Below, piece by piece: positions 12,901 through 27,800 of a DNA stretch of 64,000 nt. Made by a program: the position numbers and the translations under genes. How positions within the stretch are numbered: the first letter of the stretch is position 1; each line of letters starts with the position of its first letter. Source of the DNA: Gavia stellata (Eukaryota; Chordata; Aves; Gaviiformes; Gaviidae); contig NC_082637.1 in the NCBI RefSeq assembly GCF_030936135.1, positions 4,911,001 to 4,975,000 on the forward strand, given 5' to 3'. The notes under the pieces are model-generated. The model made no database searches, was not told where the DNA came from, and was given only the letters and a program-made list of their open reading frames with translations.

Positions 12901-15900
12901 ATATCAATTCCCAGACTTGCTCTCATGCCAATTTCATTCAGAGTTAATTTGCATGGTGAAATTTGAAATCATTTAAAGGAAAAACTTTCAACAGCAGCAG
13001 GTCTAGGAGAACCTAATTTCAGGACACAAAGATCATCCTCTTATGCTGTGAATGCTATCTGGTGTTTAAGAATGGTAAAATCCTAAATGCCAACAGAGAG
13101 GCTCAATCATTAAAAGATAAGAAATTGTTCCTCATCTGCAATAATTCAAAAATGACGGCATTCCCTGAATTAAAGAGCCCAAGATTATGACTGCTCAGGT
13201 CAGTGAAAAAGATTCTCAGTATGAAGTTTAGATTGAACCTGCATTTTCAGGTATAAATTAACACAATATATTCAGAATAACATATCCTATTGCGCTTAGC
13301 TCCTACTGAGCTCACAATATTTGTATTGACGTATCACCAGTCAGACCTCAACTCTTTACTCTTCAATCTTTGTTGAGAAGAAAAACAAGCCTGCCAGTAC
13401 TTTAATCCACATTACGTTGGAGTTCAGTGGAGAGAACTGACTCTCTATTGCACAACTGCTCAGTTCACAACTTGGGTGCACACACAAAATGAAGCTAATA
13501 ACACTACAGATGTTCACAGCATTATTATGTATTTCACTGAACATTTTCCTTACCTTACTAATTTAGCCAAACATATTTCAGAACCAGTCACACGGATGGT
13601 TTGAAAAAAAAATAACTACACTATTAAAATGGAAGAGGTTTAGTAACATGACATAGAAGACTACTACTGTATTCTCAAATGGGGCACTTAAATTTTCAGA
13701 CTGCACACAAGCAAATTGTCTTCTGTAATGCTATGTGCGTTGATAGAAGGTTAAGAGCCAGAGTACATACAACCTTTGTACGTGAAGGCCACATTACATT
13801 AACTGTCACTAAAAATTTTAGAGCATCTCTGTTGGCAAAGCTATTTTTCAGACAACAGACATTGAAAATCAGTCCCATTAATAAGCTCTGTGTAGACAGT
13901 AACCAACATTATAGCTGAAGTGTCCAAGTACAGTAAGACTAAGGGGAAGAGAGACTACCTGTAAAACTTTTCTCCATCAATGTGTACAGACTTTTTCAAA
14001 AGGAAAGGCAAAAGTTTTTTCATGCTTATGTCCTTCTGACAGGTGCATTGTAGTTTCTTGACACTCAAGTTCAAGTATCAAGTTAAACCTGAAGTTTTCT
14101 CTCAGCTTTTAACTGTTTGCAGAGGACACTCATGGCCTGAATTTCCAGTAATGCTTTTTGATACCCTGTATTATTTTCTAACTACGTGTTCGTTCCCTAA
14201 ATTTTGAGGATATTCACAGTGTAATGCTAAGTGCACTAAAATGGCTTTCTAGTCAAAAAAATAATTTAAGTTCATCATTTTGCCAGTTCCAAGAGGGATC
14301 GCAGATGGCATGTGAACCTACCACTGCGATGGAGAGCTGGGAGTCCTGCTCAGACTCAGAGCTCCACTGCATCTCTTAAGACCACAACGTTTCATTAACC
14401 CGCAAGTAGCACAGATGCCCTTATCTCTACAGGGAATACTTTTCTCTTGTACTTGGAGACTCTTTCCCACAAACCAAAGTCCTTTCTATTTAAAGGAAAA
14501 CCGCAATGTGACAGGTATGCATTGCACCTAATTCCAAAAGGACAGCTCAAAAGTTTTAATGTTTTAAATGCAATTTAGTATCAAGCAGATGATACAGGCT
14601 ATGAAACAAAAATAAAGGCCACTGGTCCTCGGGATGTTTTTTGCACTCCCACATTTTGCACTACAGGTAAAACTGGGCCTTTGTGTAATCCTCACTATAT
14701 CATCAAGCTCTTTCGTGCACTGCAATGGGACCTTTTCACTGCAAGCATCTCATGGTTAAGACTGAGAGCTCAAATACAGAAGAGCCTAATGACACAGAAA
14801 AAGTACCCTGGAGTGGTTTCAGGTCTCCGCAATGGAAATCAGAAACCTAGGCAGCACCATGTGGTGCCTTTCTGGGTCGCAAGGTACTTTTATGACTCAA
14901 AAAAGAATATACCCTGGGGGATTTATTGTGTGTGCATTTGGGGTTTTTATAGGGGTGGGGAGGAACCTGTCCCAAAACTCAATAAAAGAGTCTTCTTCGA
15001 CGGGCTCTAAATCAGGCTTTAATTGCCCAAAGTGTAAATATAGTAAATAAAAAGGCACAAAACTATGAAAGCTAGAAGTTTGAATAACTACTAAATTGGT
15101 AAAAATTATTTTAGAATTCCTATTAAAAGTTTACTACTCAATTAATTATAGGAGGACTATGCCTTTCCCAGACTTTCTAATAATAAACATTAACTTCCTT
15201 TGTGCAACCTGCTTCCTAGCAATATGTGGGAAAAATGCCAGTTCTCATGGTGACAGAATCATTCACCATAATCAAGCCAGTTAAAACACAGTTATTTGTA
15301 AAATTTGCTGCAAATATTTTAAATAATTCATCTAGCAAACATTAGTTCAGCAACTTAAGACTAATTATTGCAGTTTTCCTTTAAATGTTCTTGCCCTATG
15401 TAAGCTGATATTTAGCTCAAAAAAAAAACCCTTCTAGCACAAGAGGCAAAAAGGCATGTAACCCAGTAAAAATTGGCAAGCCAAAAAGTTTATTTTGATG
15501 TGATTTTATTTTAATTGCCATATGAAGATTGCCATATGATGACGGTTCTATGGTATAATATGCTGCAAGAATAATTCACACAAAATCCTGTCCATGGCAC
15601 TTGGGCTAATAAAAGAACAAAGACTCAGCAGACAAAAAACTTCAAGAATTCATCTTTCTTTCACTAATAAAATCATGAGAAGACCCCTATAATTTGCTGC
15701 CTCCAATCTTAACACAGATGTGTCAGAAAATTAAAAGTATAGAAATTATAGATCCTTATGACATAGGAAAATGGTAATAGCTTTGTCTAAAATGGTGAAA
15801 ATTTAGGTGTGAATATAAGCTTGGGCACCTGCGTAAACAAATTCATATTTATGTCCTAAAATAGGTGACCAGCTGCAGTCTGGAAGAATTTACAATAAGG

Positions 15901-16405
15901 CTAAGTAGGTTTGTCATGCACTGAAACATAGAGCTTAAAGCACAGCGTAAGTGCAATAGTGAACAGGGCCTTACTGTAACACGGGCAAGAGGTATGCCAT
16001 GTTATTTCTAACACAGCTGCCAAGCTGTGGTCTTAATATATTAAAGCAAAGCTGGCCACTTATCTTAAGAATGTATTTATTAGATTATCACCATCTAATG
16101 GGATTTGACAGCACTGATAGGAGTTCATATAGGCTTACAAAGGAAAAGATCTGAAAATTCCAGAAATCAAAAATAGTCCTTCCTCCAATTTACCATTTCT
16201 ATGTTTTGTTGGTGTGCAAAAGTGCACCGAAACCTCAGAACAGATTTTAAAATTTGCCCATGTCTTGTTAATATACTGCAGTCTTCAAATTTACACAGAG
16301 CTGCAGTTCTCCTGGTTTTTCTCAAGTGTCACTCATCTAATTTAGCATGACAGCTGAGAAACGATGTCAGATGCGTTACAGTTCAGTTTAAAAAACATCC
16401 TCTAC
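9960..16405. other. Probable ARK2N intron, no gene recognised
   Basis: AT-rich sequence between the candidate exon and the main ARK2N exon. At 10403-10874 two overlapping minus-strand frames encode hydrophobic peptides, but they match no family I know and the strand is T-rich, which favours hydrophobic codons by chance. No repeat hallmark or RNA gene seen. Confidence 0.6.
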
Positions 16406-17222
16406 CTGGTATCTCTGCAGTGATTGTCTTGCTGCTCCCTGAAACCTCTTCGTCATCATCTGATGAACTCGTGCTCGAGTCACACGTCAGGTCACTATCA
16501 CTGGTACTGCTGTCCTGCAGCAGGTTGTACTTCTTGCGAGCAGCTGCCTCCCGTTTCTGTCTTAAGAGCCGGATTCTTTCTTTGTGCTTTTGGCTTCGAT
16601 GACCTTTTACCTTGGTAACTCGACCATTCTGCTTATCACTAGACTGTCGGTTTTTCTTGGCAGCCATTGTTGAAGTTTCACTTTCGGACCTGGATCGCCT
16701 GGATTTCCTCCCAACTGCAGCCCCAGACACCGCAGAAGGGTCTCCCTCTACAGCAGCTTCAGCTTGACAGGGCTCATTCTCTTCTGTGGAAGACAATGTA
16801 TCTGAGTCAGCCAAATGCCCACTGGAAGAAGGGGAAAGCATGCAATGATTAGAAGAGTCACTCTCGTAAACTCGACCACCCGTTGGCTTATCGCTCTCTG
16901 TAGATGCTAGCTGAGACTCGGAGGAGTCTCGCCTCAGTTCCATCAGTAAGCAAGGCATTGAAGAGAGCACCGCAGAGTCTGCTGCAGTGGGCACGTTGTC
17001 TTTCTGAGTTTGTGTCTCCAGTTCTATAGGTCCGTCTTCATCAGGAGCAGTCTCTTGCTTTTCAGGAGTCTTTGGTGGAACTTCCGAATCAACAAGTTCT
17101 TCTGCTTTTCCCACTGCCTCCATCTTCATTTCAGAACACCAAGGTCCTCCTGGTCTCAAAGCATGGAGCACGCAGTCTGGAAGACTGGGTGAACTGGATA
17201 TGGACTTCAGCAATACAGCAGC
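16406..17222 (-). CDS. ARK2N: ARK2N (C18orf25 homologue), main coding exon
   Basis: Encodes the N-terminal 241 residues of Arkadia N-terminal-like protein 2N, a nuclear relative of the E3 ligase RNF111/Arkadia that lacks the RING. The start is ATG 17129-17127 ([12 protein letters not shown]), as in the human protein; 17222-17130 is 5' UTR. Visible blocks: acidic N-terminus; [19 protein letters not shown] (about 56-74), whose Ser70 sits in an AMPK consensus and corresponds to the Ser67 I recall as an AMPK site in human; [39 protein letters not shown]; a basic helix ([20 protein letters not shown]) that could act as a nuclear localisation signal; and an acidic Ser-rich run ending in [10 protein letters not shown]. 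The acceptor 'ttgtgcag' and donor 'cag|gtagag' are canonical, and the donor is phase 1. The exon is nearly identical to the human one as I recall it. Confidence 0.92.
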
Positions 17223-20200
17223 CTGCACAAGAACAGAACAGTAAGAATAATTTACCCAAATAACTCACTCAATCCTGCTCTTCACAGTATTACCTAATCA
17301 ACTCATTGCTTTCAATTTACAGACAGTATGGTTCAGTATCACATTGGTTTTCTTAATTTACTTTTTCCTAGTGAACTCATCCTGTTACACCAAACTATTC
17401 TTCCTTTAACACACTCATGAAAGATGGTACTGGAATCACATTAAATGTGGTTCACCTCACTAGAATAATCAAAACAGATCAGAAAATAATAAAAATATTT
17501 CTCAACTCTTACTTTATAGAATTTAAATCAATATATTATAAGCAACACATGCTAAACTTCTTTACCTAGAACTTTGAACATATTTTAATGGAGAATTTTA
17601 GCCCTTATGAACAATGCCAGCGTGAAAATTCCCAGACTTGGTAGTCATCTACCTGGACAGACCAGAATATAGGTCAGTTTCCACATCTATGAGAAATCTA
17701 CTTTCAGTTGAACAGGACCTCAACTGTATAAAATTACACTGTTTTTATGGTAATTTGCAAACTTACAGTACTAACATGACATAGGAGAAATCCATTCACT
17801 TTGAGCTGATGCCAAACAGCCTCTGAACATTACAGAGCAAGACTACAAACACCTTTTTCCAGCGGAACCGCTCTGCCAGTAGATCTCACGTCACAAAGAT
17901 GCATTTACAAGAAGCACCATGAAGTGATACTAAATTGTCAAGGACATGGGGTTTATGACATCTACAAGCAAGGTCTTTAGAGCCATGAGCTATGTGTAAC
18001 ACAGATTTCTCAGCAGAGAACCACCACGCTGGTGAGTTGTGTAAAGACTTTTTAGGAGTATCTAACATATCTAATACACCATTCAAGTGCTCCTTGAGTG
18101 ACTCCCATACAAGTCCTGGTTGTATGAGAACCTACCGGTTGACCTAGTTTCTCTCAAATCTGCCAGGAAGACAGCATCAAATAGTATGGACTGCAAGCAA
18201 GAAACAGCATCCACCCACACCAGTATCCTACATTTTACTTCAAGTTATAATTTAATAAATGGCATTGCTTCAGTGCAAGCACAAAAACCCAAGCTATTTA
18301 TCTGATTGATAACTTCCATGTTATCAACCCAAAAGTACCTGAAGCACCTTCAGGGAAATTTTCTTTTAGAGGTCAATCTTTACCATATTATCTTCATTAG
18401 TCACACTCTGCCATCCACCTAAATTTTCACTTGGATTTCAACATAGAATAAAGATCTTTGAATTACCACATTCGCTTACAGATGAATGGTATGGAACAAA
18501 TTGTTTATGGGTTTAGAAGTATAGTAAATTATAAATTTATGGCACTTCAAAAAAAGTATAGACAAGAAAAAGCAGTGTTAAGATTTAATCTACTGGTTTT
18601 TAAACATGCATTTCTGCAGACAAGGGCAATTAGTACTTGAGCAGCCTGAGAAAGCATGGATGGTTCAGAGAGATTTTTCTATACTCTGACAATCGTTCTT
18701 CAGATTCCTGATCCATCCCAAGCTGCCTGTAACTGTACGTAGGTAATTGTACGCTGCTTCCCCCCTCCATCTGCAGCACGCAATAAGGCTACTTCCCGGC
18801 TTCTAAAAAGTGCTGTGAAAAGCTCAATGTTGTCCTGTCTGCCCTAACCCACTTTGAAACTTCATTTTTAAAGAATATTAAAATAGAGTTCATGCTTCCT
18901 TCAGGCTAATGAACGATATGCTGGATGGTGCAAGGGAATTATGAAAATATTTATGGGAGAGAAACACCAGTTAAGGAAAGCAAGCTTAGTTAATATCAGA
19001 CAACACAAGAAAGATGGGGATGACAATTCTAGGTCTGCTAAACATGACAGAAAAACAAAAACCAAAAAGCAAAACTAGCATTTTACTTCCAAAAAAAAGA
19101 ATAAAATACATATGAAAAAATACAGGAACACATATATAAGAAAAATATTTGCCAATACTTGCAATACTCCCTTGAAAGCCACTTAAAAGAAGAATTTCTG
19201 GAGATGGTAATTTAATGTAAGCAATCAATATCACGTAAGAACCAATTTATTTCCAAGGCCACAGGACAGCATCAACAAACCCAAATGATGAATACACATA
19301 TTCCGAGACATAAATGTGTCCCAATACTGTAATAAAATCAGTATTTCTACATATTTCATCTGCAAATCTACATTATCAAATAATTCTCCTATTGTACACG
19401 TAAGTAAAACACAGATTTGATGATTAAATGACTGGCTGAGAGCTATACAAAGTGGGATATGTATTGCACCTGCTAGTGCAACTCCCAGCTTTGCTCTGGC
19501 TATGCACTTTGAAATGAAAAATATATTTTCTAAGGGTTTTGAAATGTAGATGCAAGGAAAAATTTGATTGCTCAACCACATACAAGAATAATATGAGCCT
19601 GGCCAAAAGAAATGTGTTTAAATATTCATATTAATAACTGCAGAACAGCTTCTGCACTATTCATCCTTTTAGCCTGGGGAGCAGAAAGAACAGAGCTCGA
19701 CACAAAACTAAAGGGCAGCCAAAGTGAACTAGAGACTCTTTTTTTCCACCAACGTCCTACTTGGGAACACCATCTACCTCACAGCTCCCAAAGGGACTAC
19801 AAGAACACCGGTACTTGCCTTTCCATCTCTCTGGCCTATCAACCAGAAAAAATTATGTTTCATCTACATGGTACCACCTTGCTAACAGTCTATTCAATGA
19901 CTTCAGAAGATTTTTTATTACTAAGTAGGATCTTTCTTTAACTACTCAAACCATGCTGGTTTGATCCCTCACTCAGGGATCAGAGATTTATATTTTCAGT
20001 AATAAGGCAGCACAGGGACTGGTAACTTCACAAGAGTATATCTGGTCAACATTTATGTGTGTTTCTGTATGTGGACAAGATACTTGCTCTGATGAGGTTT
20101 GTACTCTCCAGGTCCCTTGAACTGGCTATTTAAGAAGTCAACAATTCTAGTATTAGTACACATGTAAAAAAGAACTTGGTATTTACCTCGGTGGAAAAAA

Positions 20201-23200
20201 AAGTCTGTCGTGACTCAGACTTTGCTGCAGGGAAGAATACAGACAGTTCAGGGGGAAATATCTATGCCAAGGAAAGCCTGTCTCAAAGAAAGAAAAAATG
20301 TACTGATTTAGTTCTACTTGAGGAATGTATAGATCAGACAGAGGAAGGGACTATAGTGAAAAACTCCCAGTCCTTTCTTGCCACTCACTTTTCTAATAGC
20401 AGTGCTAGAAAAGCTAATCTCAATAGGATGCTACACAAAAGACCAGTTTCTTACTTAAATGAGAACAACATAGCACTGAAGAATAAGTTGTGATGCTTAC
20501 GACACAGATGGATACTTAATTAGACATTGCTCAGAAATGTCATTCTCTTTTCTGATGCACAGATACCGCACTGATGATGTTAAAAGGCAATTCTGTAAAA
20601 ACTTCTGTGCTAGATTTTTCCAACATAAAATTATTTTATTTTCCAGCCACACAAAGAACACACGAGAATGCAGAAGCCATTCAATATCTAAGTGTACCTT
20701 TAGCTGGGAAATATTTTCAAATCATGGACTCATTTGTAAAGGCACACAATTTGTACACTATGAAACCTGCACTTTAGTGAAGAAATCCAGAAGGATCCTG
20801 AAGGTCAAATTAGCAGAGACAGCCCAGCCAGTCTAACAGCTCGCTGCCACTAACAGGGATGAGTTTTACCCGCTACTCTTTTACCACCTAATCGTGACTG
20901 CGCAGTCATATTCGTTCCTTTGCACCAGAACTGGCTGATCCTTTCTTGCGTAGACTCACTTCACTAAGTCAGCAGAAAACAAAACCAGAGAACAAGTGAA
21001 ATTTTCAGCCAGGGCTGGCAGGAAGATAAGGGAGGGGTAAGCAACAAATCATCCCTTTAGAAAAAAAACTAAACCTGATAAAAAACTACCTGCTGTTTGG
21101 TCTTATCACACCTTGAACTCACAGGTTCCAACTAGACACAGGAGAGGGTACTGAGTGTTGCTTTCACAGCACTCTTTGCTCTGAGAAGAGATTTTTGCAG
21201 ATAAAAGTTATTAAAAAGCAAAAAATTTAATTAAAACACAGGTGTTAGTAGCTTCCTAAAGAACAACTATCATGGAATATATGCTATTAAGTAATATATA
21301 CTACTGCAGAAAGAGTTGTATCGAGGATGGCGTGCATACCCCTTATCAATCAATAACTGGCCACTCACACATCCTTCATAATATTTTTGTTTGGTTTGCT
21401 CTCAGTGAATGCTGCTCTTTATAATTGTATATCCTGCAATGTCAGAAGGAAATGAGTTTCACCGAAACAAATGATAAGACCTGAAATACTTAAACACCAC
21501 GACACCCTAACCTTAATTGTACATTGCCATTTTAGGTGTTATTGACCTGATTAACGATAAAGAATGCCTAGCTTATATGAAGCAAACCAGCTCTTTTTCT
21601 CAGCAGCTGTGGATATGACAGATTCTTACTTCAGAAGTACAAAGTTTTTCATAGCAGCTTACTGTTAAAAGTCACTTTAGTTTATTACTGACACATTTCC
21701 TCTTATTCAGAGTCCAACAGACCACTTCTTTGGCATGCTTACGACCATATCACCTTCTTCTGCCAGTTCTAGCGATCGTTTCAATGAAAAAAATTATCTA
21801 GCAGAACATTGTCTTTTAATGCCATTTTAGCACTGAAACCAAACAGTTTGAACAACCTACCTCTTCTCACCACTAGCCATTCATTCGCAAGCTGTAATTA
21901 AAAAAAAAAATGAGAAACTGTACCTACATTTTTGCAGAAAATAACATCAAGTACGTACTTCAAGCTTTTTCTGACTACGTAAATGAAAAGTTAAACTGTG
22001 CTGCTGCATAGGAGTTACTTGTTTGGAATACACAGCTAACTACAGATACCATTCCAGAGCATGTACTACCCTACAGCTCCAGCATCACAGAAGTCAGTAT
22101 TTTCATCTAAATCTGAGTATGTTTTTGTATTTATACAGAACTAAAGACTATAGGGGCTCATACTGACATAAACAATTATTTCCATCACCAGTGGATTACA
22201 TTATCTCACATTTACCCAACATAACTGAGCAAAGATGGAATAAATCAGAGGTGTGAGAGAGGTAATGACAAATATAGACAACTGAGGCTAATAAATTATG
22301 TAGAACAGTTGACTTTTTTTAAATTTAAACACTCAGGCAAGCCCATCAAGAACTCTGAATCAAACACTTGACAGACTGTGTGTCTAAGGATGGTGGGTTG
22401 GGAAGGGGCAGAAGCAGCACATGACCTGGGTACTGAAGAGTTGACAGTAACGCACAAGTCCACTTCATAATACAGAAGAGACTCTTGGCAACGACCAAAG
22501 TTATGTCCTCTTCTGACAGAGAGCCACATAACTCTGAAGATGCGAAATGCTAATGGCTCTGGCCCCCCCCGAAGCTTCACCAAAATCTGTTGTAGGTGTA
22601 CCTGCATGTTGGTCATGCTTTTTTTTTCCCCTCGTACTTGAATCACCTTCCTTTCCATTAAAACCAACACGCTTAATTCAGCAAACTCACCACTGACATT
22701 CTGGTAGGAATAACACAGACATTTTGTTGTTGGGCAAATCTGTACAAGTAAAAACTAATCAATCCAAATAATTAGATCTCTATCAGAAAAAACTAATCTG
22801 CATCCAGAGAAGCGTAGAAGTACCAACGCTTTCTGCGCTTCCCAACTACTGTCTTTTGGACTTGTTCACCTCCTCCCCAAGATACCATACATTCTTTTTT
22901 ATTTTCTTAAGTGTCACACATACCCATGCACTTAGAACAGCAGAAGTGTGACCAGCACTCAATTTAACTCAAGACAGTTGACTCAGCTCTGTGTGGATGT
23001 GTGTGCACGATGCTCTAGAGCAGATTTTTCATAACACTAAGCCACCCCCACACGGATACTGTGTAATTTATATAGTGTTCCTTTGAAAATGCTGCCCTAA
23101 AGCTGACTCACTGGCATACAATTCTACCTAAGGCACATTTCTGGGAGTGGAGCTGGCTTTTTATCAGATGATTCATAAATCAGGCCTGGTAGCAATCCTA

Positions 23201-23607
23201 AAGAATAGGACCCTGGTAAGAGAATTGCAGTGCAAAACAAAAGAAGAACGGATTAAACTAATGCTGTGTTTCAACTGGTTTTGCATAAACAAACGAAGGT
23301 TAAAAATAGGCTGCTCCTACTGAGTGCTCAACAGGCTGCATATACAAATTATCCATGACTGAATAAAAATTACAAGTATATGTATTAAAACAAAGGTTTG
23401 CGGAGCATCCTTTGCAACCTTGAAAAGCAATATTCTTCATCCTAAGAAAGAAGCAAGGCTTTATATTTAAATACAGGTTTTTGCATTGTAATGCTTAATG
23501 CACATATTCTGCCTCTTTCAAATGAGAGGTAACTACCAGCTATAGGGTAGTTCACAAGCCTGCACACAGGCTTCCAGAAACATTCACCAGCTGCACTGGA
23601 ATCCCAC

Positions 23608-23624
23608 AAAAAAAAAAAAAAAAA
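23608..23624. repeat. Poly-A run
   Basis: Seventeen consecutive A residues on the plus strand. No SINE or LINE body is recognisable directly upstream, so this looks like a simple-sequence expansion rather than a clear retroposon tail. Confidence 0.7.
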
Positions 23625-25154
23625 TCACAGCCCTCGTAAAAATAAATTCATTAGCATACAGATAAAGGCACACGGGGTTGGCTGCACTTACTCTTCTACA
23701 GTCTCATTTCTTTCTCATAGTGAAACCATTTTTCTCAAGTATGCAGCGATTTAAAGTCTACAATGCTCTCCACTCTAAAAATTAGAGGGGGCATATTTTT
23801 ATTACTATCTGTTCCTAAAATTTTAAGCAACTCGCTCTTAGATTTTTCATTATTCTTTCAACAAAACTAGTGGCAGAAATCAATGCTAGGATAGCTGTGC
23901 TTCATTTCTTTTTCTCCCTGCCATATATTAGCTTGCAGAAGATCAGCCTACTGAGGATAGTCATATGGATATACCATCTTTTTCTAAGATTTTGAGTTTA
24001 ACAAATTTTCTCACTTCACCTATCCATTTCTGTTACTCAAAGGAAATGTATTCCGTGCTTCCTCCGCTGGTTCGTGCCATTCTACATAAACAGACCTCCT
24101 CTTCTCAAGAAATGTTGGTCTGTTGTTCTACCACGGTCAATAAAGTAATGCTCACAGAAAAGCCATATTTTAAATTGCTTGAGCATGACAATAACAAATT
24201 AATCCTGGTTTTCAGAGCACAGATTTTCTTTCTATTAAGAACATCTATCTGAAATTTCCTGAAAGTAATCAAACATTGCATTATTTGCTAATAGCTCCAA
24301 TTGGCAGATCAGGACAACTGCAGTGTAACTTCAAAGTAGTAAAGTCATATCAGTACTGCAGTATTCATTCACGAAGGGCTCGTGCCTGCCTCCTGCAAAA
24401 ATGAAAGCCGGTCCAGCATGGACAGGCACAAATGTACGTTGTTATTGCTGTTATTTGGAAATCTTGAAGCAGCAACAAGTGCCATGGGACACTGCTGCAG
24501 TTCCAGGAGCCCTTAAGTCCATCACCACTGTAAAGAGGTAGAACTGTCTACCTGCTGGGACAGTTAGCACCCATCAAGTCCTTTTGTAATTCAACTTCCC
24601 AGAGGAAAGCTGCACACCTTATGGCAGGGCTAGTTGGCTGAACCAGGTCAGAGTCAGGGTCCAGAAGGAGAGCAAGGGGAGCATCTTACACAACAGACAG
24701 CAGCAACAGGAGCAAGGGAGCGCATTGGATGATTCTCCTGATCTTGCAAACCACCACTCCAAAATTGCACAACCCTTGACATCAGGAGGACAGATACTGT
24801 CAGCAGATAAGAGAGCTGTTTTGTCAAGTTCTGTGTAACGTTCCTTTCCACTAACAGTGCTGCCTACCTAACCGACGCTACAACTGCCTGGGCTGTTTTG
24901 CGGGTACTTCTGTAGCTCACGTAGCGACTCGCCAGCATCTCCTCATCTCTTACAGCTATCTAAAAGCTCAAACTGGTATGGATTTATGACAGGCATTTAA
25001 CAAAGATCAGTTAAGTGATGTTAAGCAACTCTACAGTTTGTAAGTATTTTATGATCAGTCCTTTTTACATATCTTTGCCACATGCTAGTAGACAGGAAAT
25101 AAACAAAACCGATCCTCAGGTATTTTAAACCTTCAAATACTTTAATTCAATACC

Positions 25155-25325
25155 AGCGCTGTCTCTTTGCCTTAAGCCAGTATCTTCCTGCCACAGGGCA
25201 GTAACATACCCATTTTATGGTCTGGCCAACTGAAGAAAGCTAGATCGGGCAACATGCCCAAATTCTACAGGAAGGCTGCAAAGGAACTGTAAGCCAAACC
25301 TTGGATGTCCAGTCATTTTCTCATC
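25155..25325 (+). repeat. Probable decayed MIR-type SINE
   Basis: The order 'acccattttatgg', 'aactgaagaaag', 'gcaacatgcccaaattctac' and 'caggaaggctgcaaagg..gccaaaccttgg' matches the MIR succession 'cccattttacag..aactgaggcacag..acttgcccaaggtcac..ggcagag..gaaccc' on the plus strand. It is strongly diverged and was called by eye. Confidence 0.45.
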
Positions 25326-27724
25326 CACCAGTTACTAAGATTATTTGTTTGTTGCTGTAATTATTAAGTTAGTAGCATAAAATCTAAATATTGCAACTGA
25401 AAAATAAATGGTATCAATACACTAAAGGCAAAGTCACTTTGCATTCAAATCATGAAAATTTTCATAACAGTAAGATACCAGCTGCTGTTGGGCTGTCCTT
25501 CACACCAAACCCTTGATCGTTTTTCGACCAGTAAAAAGAGGTGCCAACTGAGTTCATCATCCACCAGATTGCTAACAATCGATACCACGGTCTTTACATG
25601 TTCAAAGTGCTCCTAATGAAGGAAGCACTCATGACACTGGCCTGTCATGACCTAATTAGGACTCAGTAAGAAACAGGTACAGCTTCACTGGAAACAACCC
25701 GCTACCTTCTCACGAAGAAAGCTCACCCGTGCCTCTGAACCATACTCAAGAGCCCAGTTAACTCAAGATAGCTAACCTTTGAGACTGTATCTTTACAAAT
25801 CCTGACACTCTCCTCCTTAGTTGAGCTTTCCTAAGAAACTAATGCAACAAAAAAGTTAAATTCTTGTAGGATGCCGCAGGCATAGACAAACATCTGTGGA
25901 CACTGGCAGAATTAGAGGGACTGTGGCTCGGTCTGTTATAGGAGGAGAACGAAGCCTGGTAAAGAAAAAGGACAGTGCAGGAGAGGGTTAATTTAGAATA
26001 AGCTTTTGACAAACAACAGATGAAAAAATAGTATGAAGTAAACACAGGTTGGTTCTACAAATGAACAAAGGCTACTTTGGGTATTTCAAAAAACAGAACT
26101 GACTGGGTCAAAAGCCAGTTACATGTGCATTAGGAATAATGACTCTACCACAGGTTTTACTATCAGATACTTCCTACAGTATTTACTCCCAGCTGGCAGA
26201 GGTGAAGAAATTTGACCTCTACTTCGAGAGGATAAGAGACAGACCAGGAAACAGACATTTCTTTCCCACAACGTACAGAAGACTTTGCATATATTTGACT
26301 ACAGAAATTAAATAACAGCATGTAAGAGAATGCCAAGTTACCAGCTATTAAAAGAGCAATAGAAAATTAAAAGGTAGTTTTCATCAGTACCATGCAATAT
26401 TGACAGGAGAAAACAAAAACAACAACAAAAAAACCCCAAAAAACCTTACTTACCCTTAAATAAAAGCACCATTTAACCCAAAATGATTTGTTGCATTATT
26501 GTTCTTGATTTAGGAAAAAGAGGCTCAGCTGCCAGAGCTTGCTTAAGAATAAAACTAATGGTTAGCAACAGGAGACAAACAACATATACAGCTTCCCCAG
26601 CAAAAGGGGAGCTAGAATAAAAAAGAGCATCAAGTCTGAAGTATTAATTCAACCCCATTCTGTTCATTCAACACAGTCGTCTTATTGCTGTAGCTTGATG
26701 AGTTCCATACAAACAGTGAAATCCACTACAGGTGTTAAAAAGTAGAAAAAACAGTTTGATCTTGTAAAACAAAAAAGGGAAATCAAGTGTCTGTTATTAA
26801 ACCAACTTTAAATTGATGTGAGGTCTGTAACTTCATAAGCCCCCAATAATGAGCTAACTCTGGCAAGAGACTCACTACATTTCCCTAACTTGGTTTTATG
26901 GTACTCAACACCTTCTGGATTTTTTTTTTATTACAGTGAGCGGATCCAAAGCCTGAAAATTGCCTTTAAGATCACTTATTGATATCAGTAACTAGAACCA
27001 TGGAAAATAAACCTTTACCTTGAAGGCTTTTTAAAAACAATACTCAGAAATATTTTTTTTTTTTTAACAACTCCTCACAGATTCTGCATAGTGCTGATCA
27101 AAAGGTATCACCAGCTCTGGAGGAACCATAGCTATTGCAACTCAAATTATATTTATCAGTAATTCAGCTCTTGGGCACTGCTACCCACAAGCCCATTCTT
27201 TCCCACAGTGACAAATTCATTTCCAAAAGACATCTTATTAAATGTGATGAGGCCTCAGGCTACCAGCATTTCATCCAATTTCATTAGGAGACAGCCTCTA
27301 CACACCCTTATCTTACATTGTGTTTCCAACCATAAAGCACATGGAATTAGTAAACAACTTCCTGACCTACTCTTTACCAACCTTTTTCCCTAACATTTTT
27401 CTCTTTTGCCAGATTACGTAGAAATGTCTCTCCAGCAAGAGTTGGCATTCCCAGAGAGCAAGAACTGGGGGAGTGAGGTGAGGAATCAGGAGTTTACCAC
27501 CTGATGAGAAAGCCACAGTACAAGAGAACAGTACTGTCTTAGCGTTACCTAGCTATCACGTTATAAGTTGCTTCTTTTTACTCCAAAAAGTTTGACAATA
27601 CTATTGGAGCATATAGCGCCAGCCTCAAAATGGTATCACGGAAATGTAATATTCCCAATGAAAAACAAATTATTGAAATGGTAATAACAGCATCATCATA
27701 CAGACAACTGGTATTATAAAGTCT

Positions 27725-27800
27725 GGCTCTTAGTTATTCCCACCTCTGCTACTGTGAGTCACTTGGTCTCTACCCATTATGGATAAATGAAAGTGAAATC
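27725..27800 (-). repeat. Possible MIR-type SINE fragment
   Basis: The phrases 'cccacctctgctactgtgagtc' and 'acttggtctctacccattatgg' resemble a reversed MIR core ('tctgccactgact..acttaacctctctgtgcc'). It is short and weak. Confidence 0.25.

Noticed and set aside
22296-22670. 124-codon minus-strand frame in ARK2N intron 1
   Set aside because: No family resemblance, no flanking splice logic and composition like the surrounding intron.
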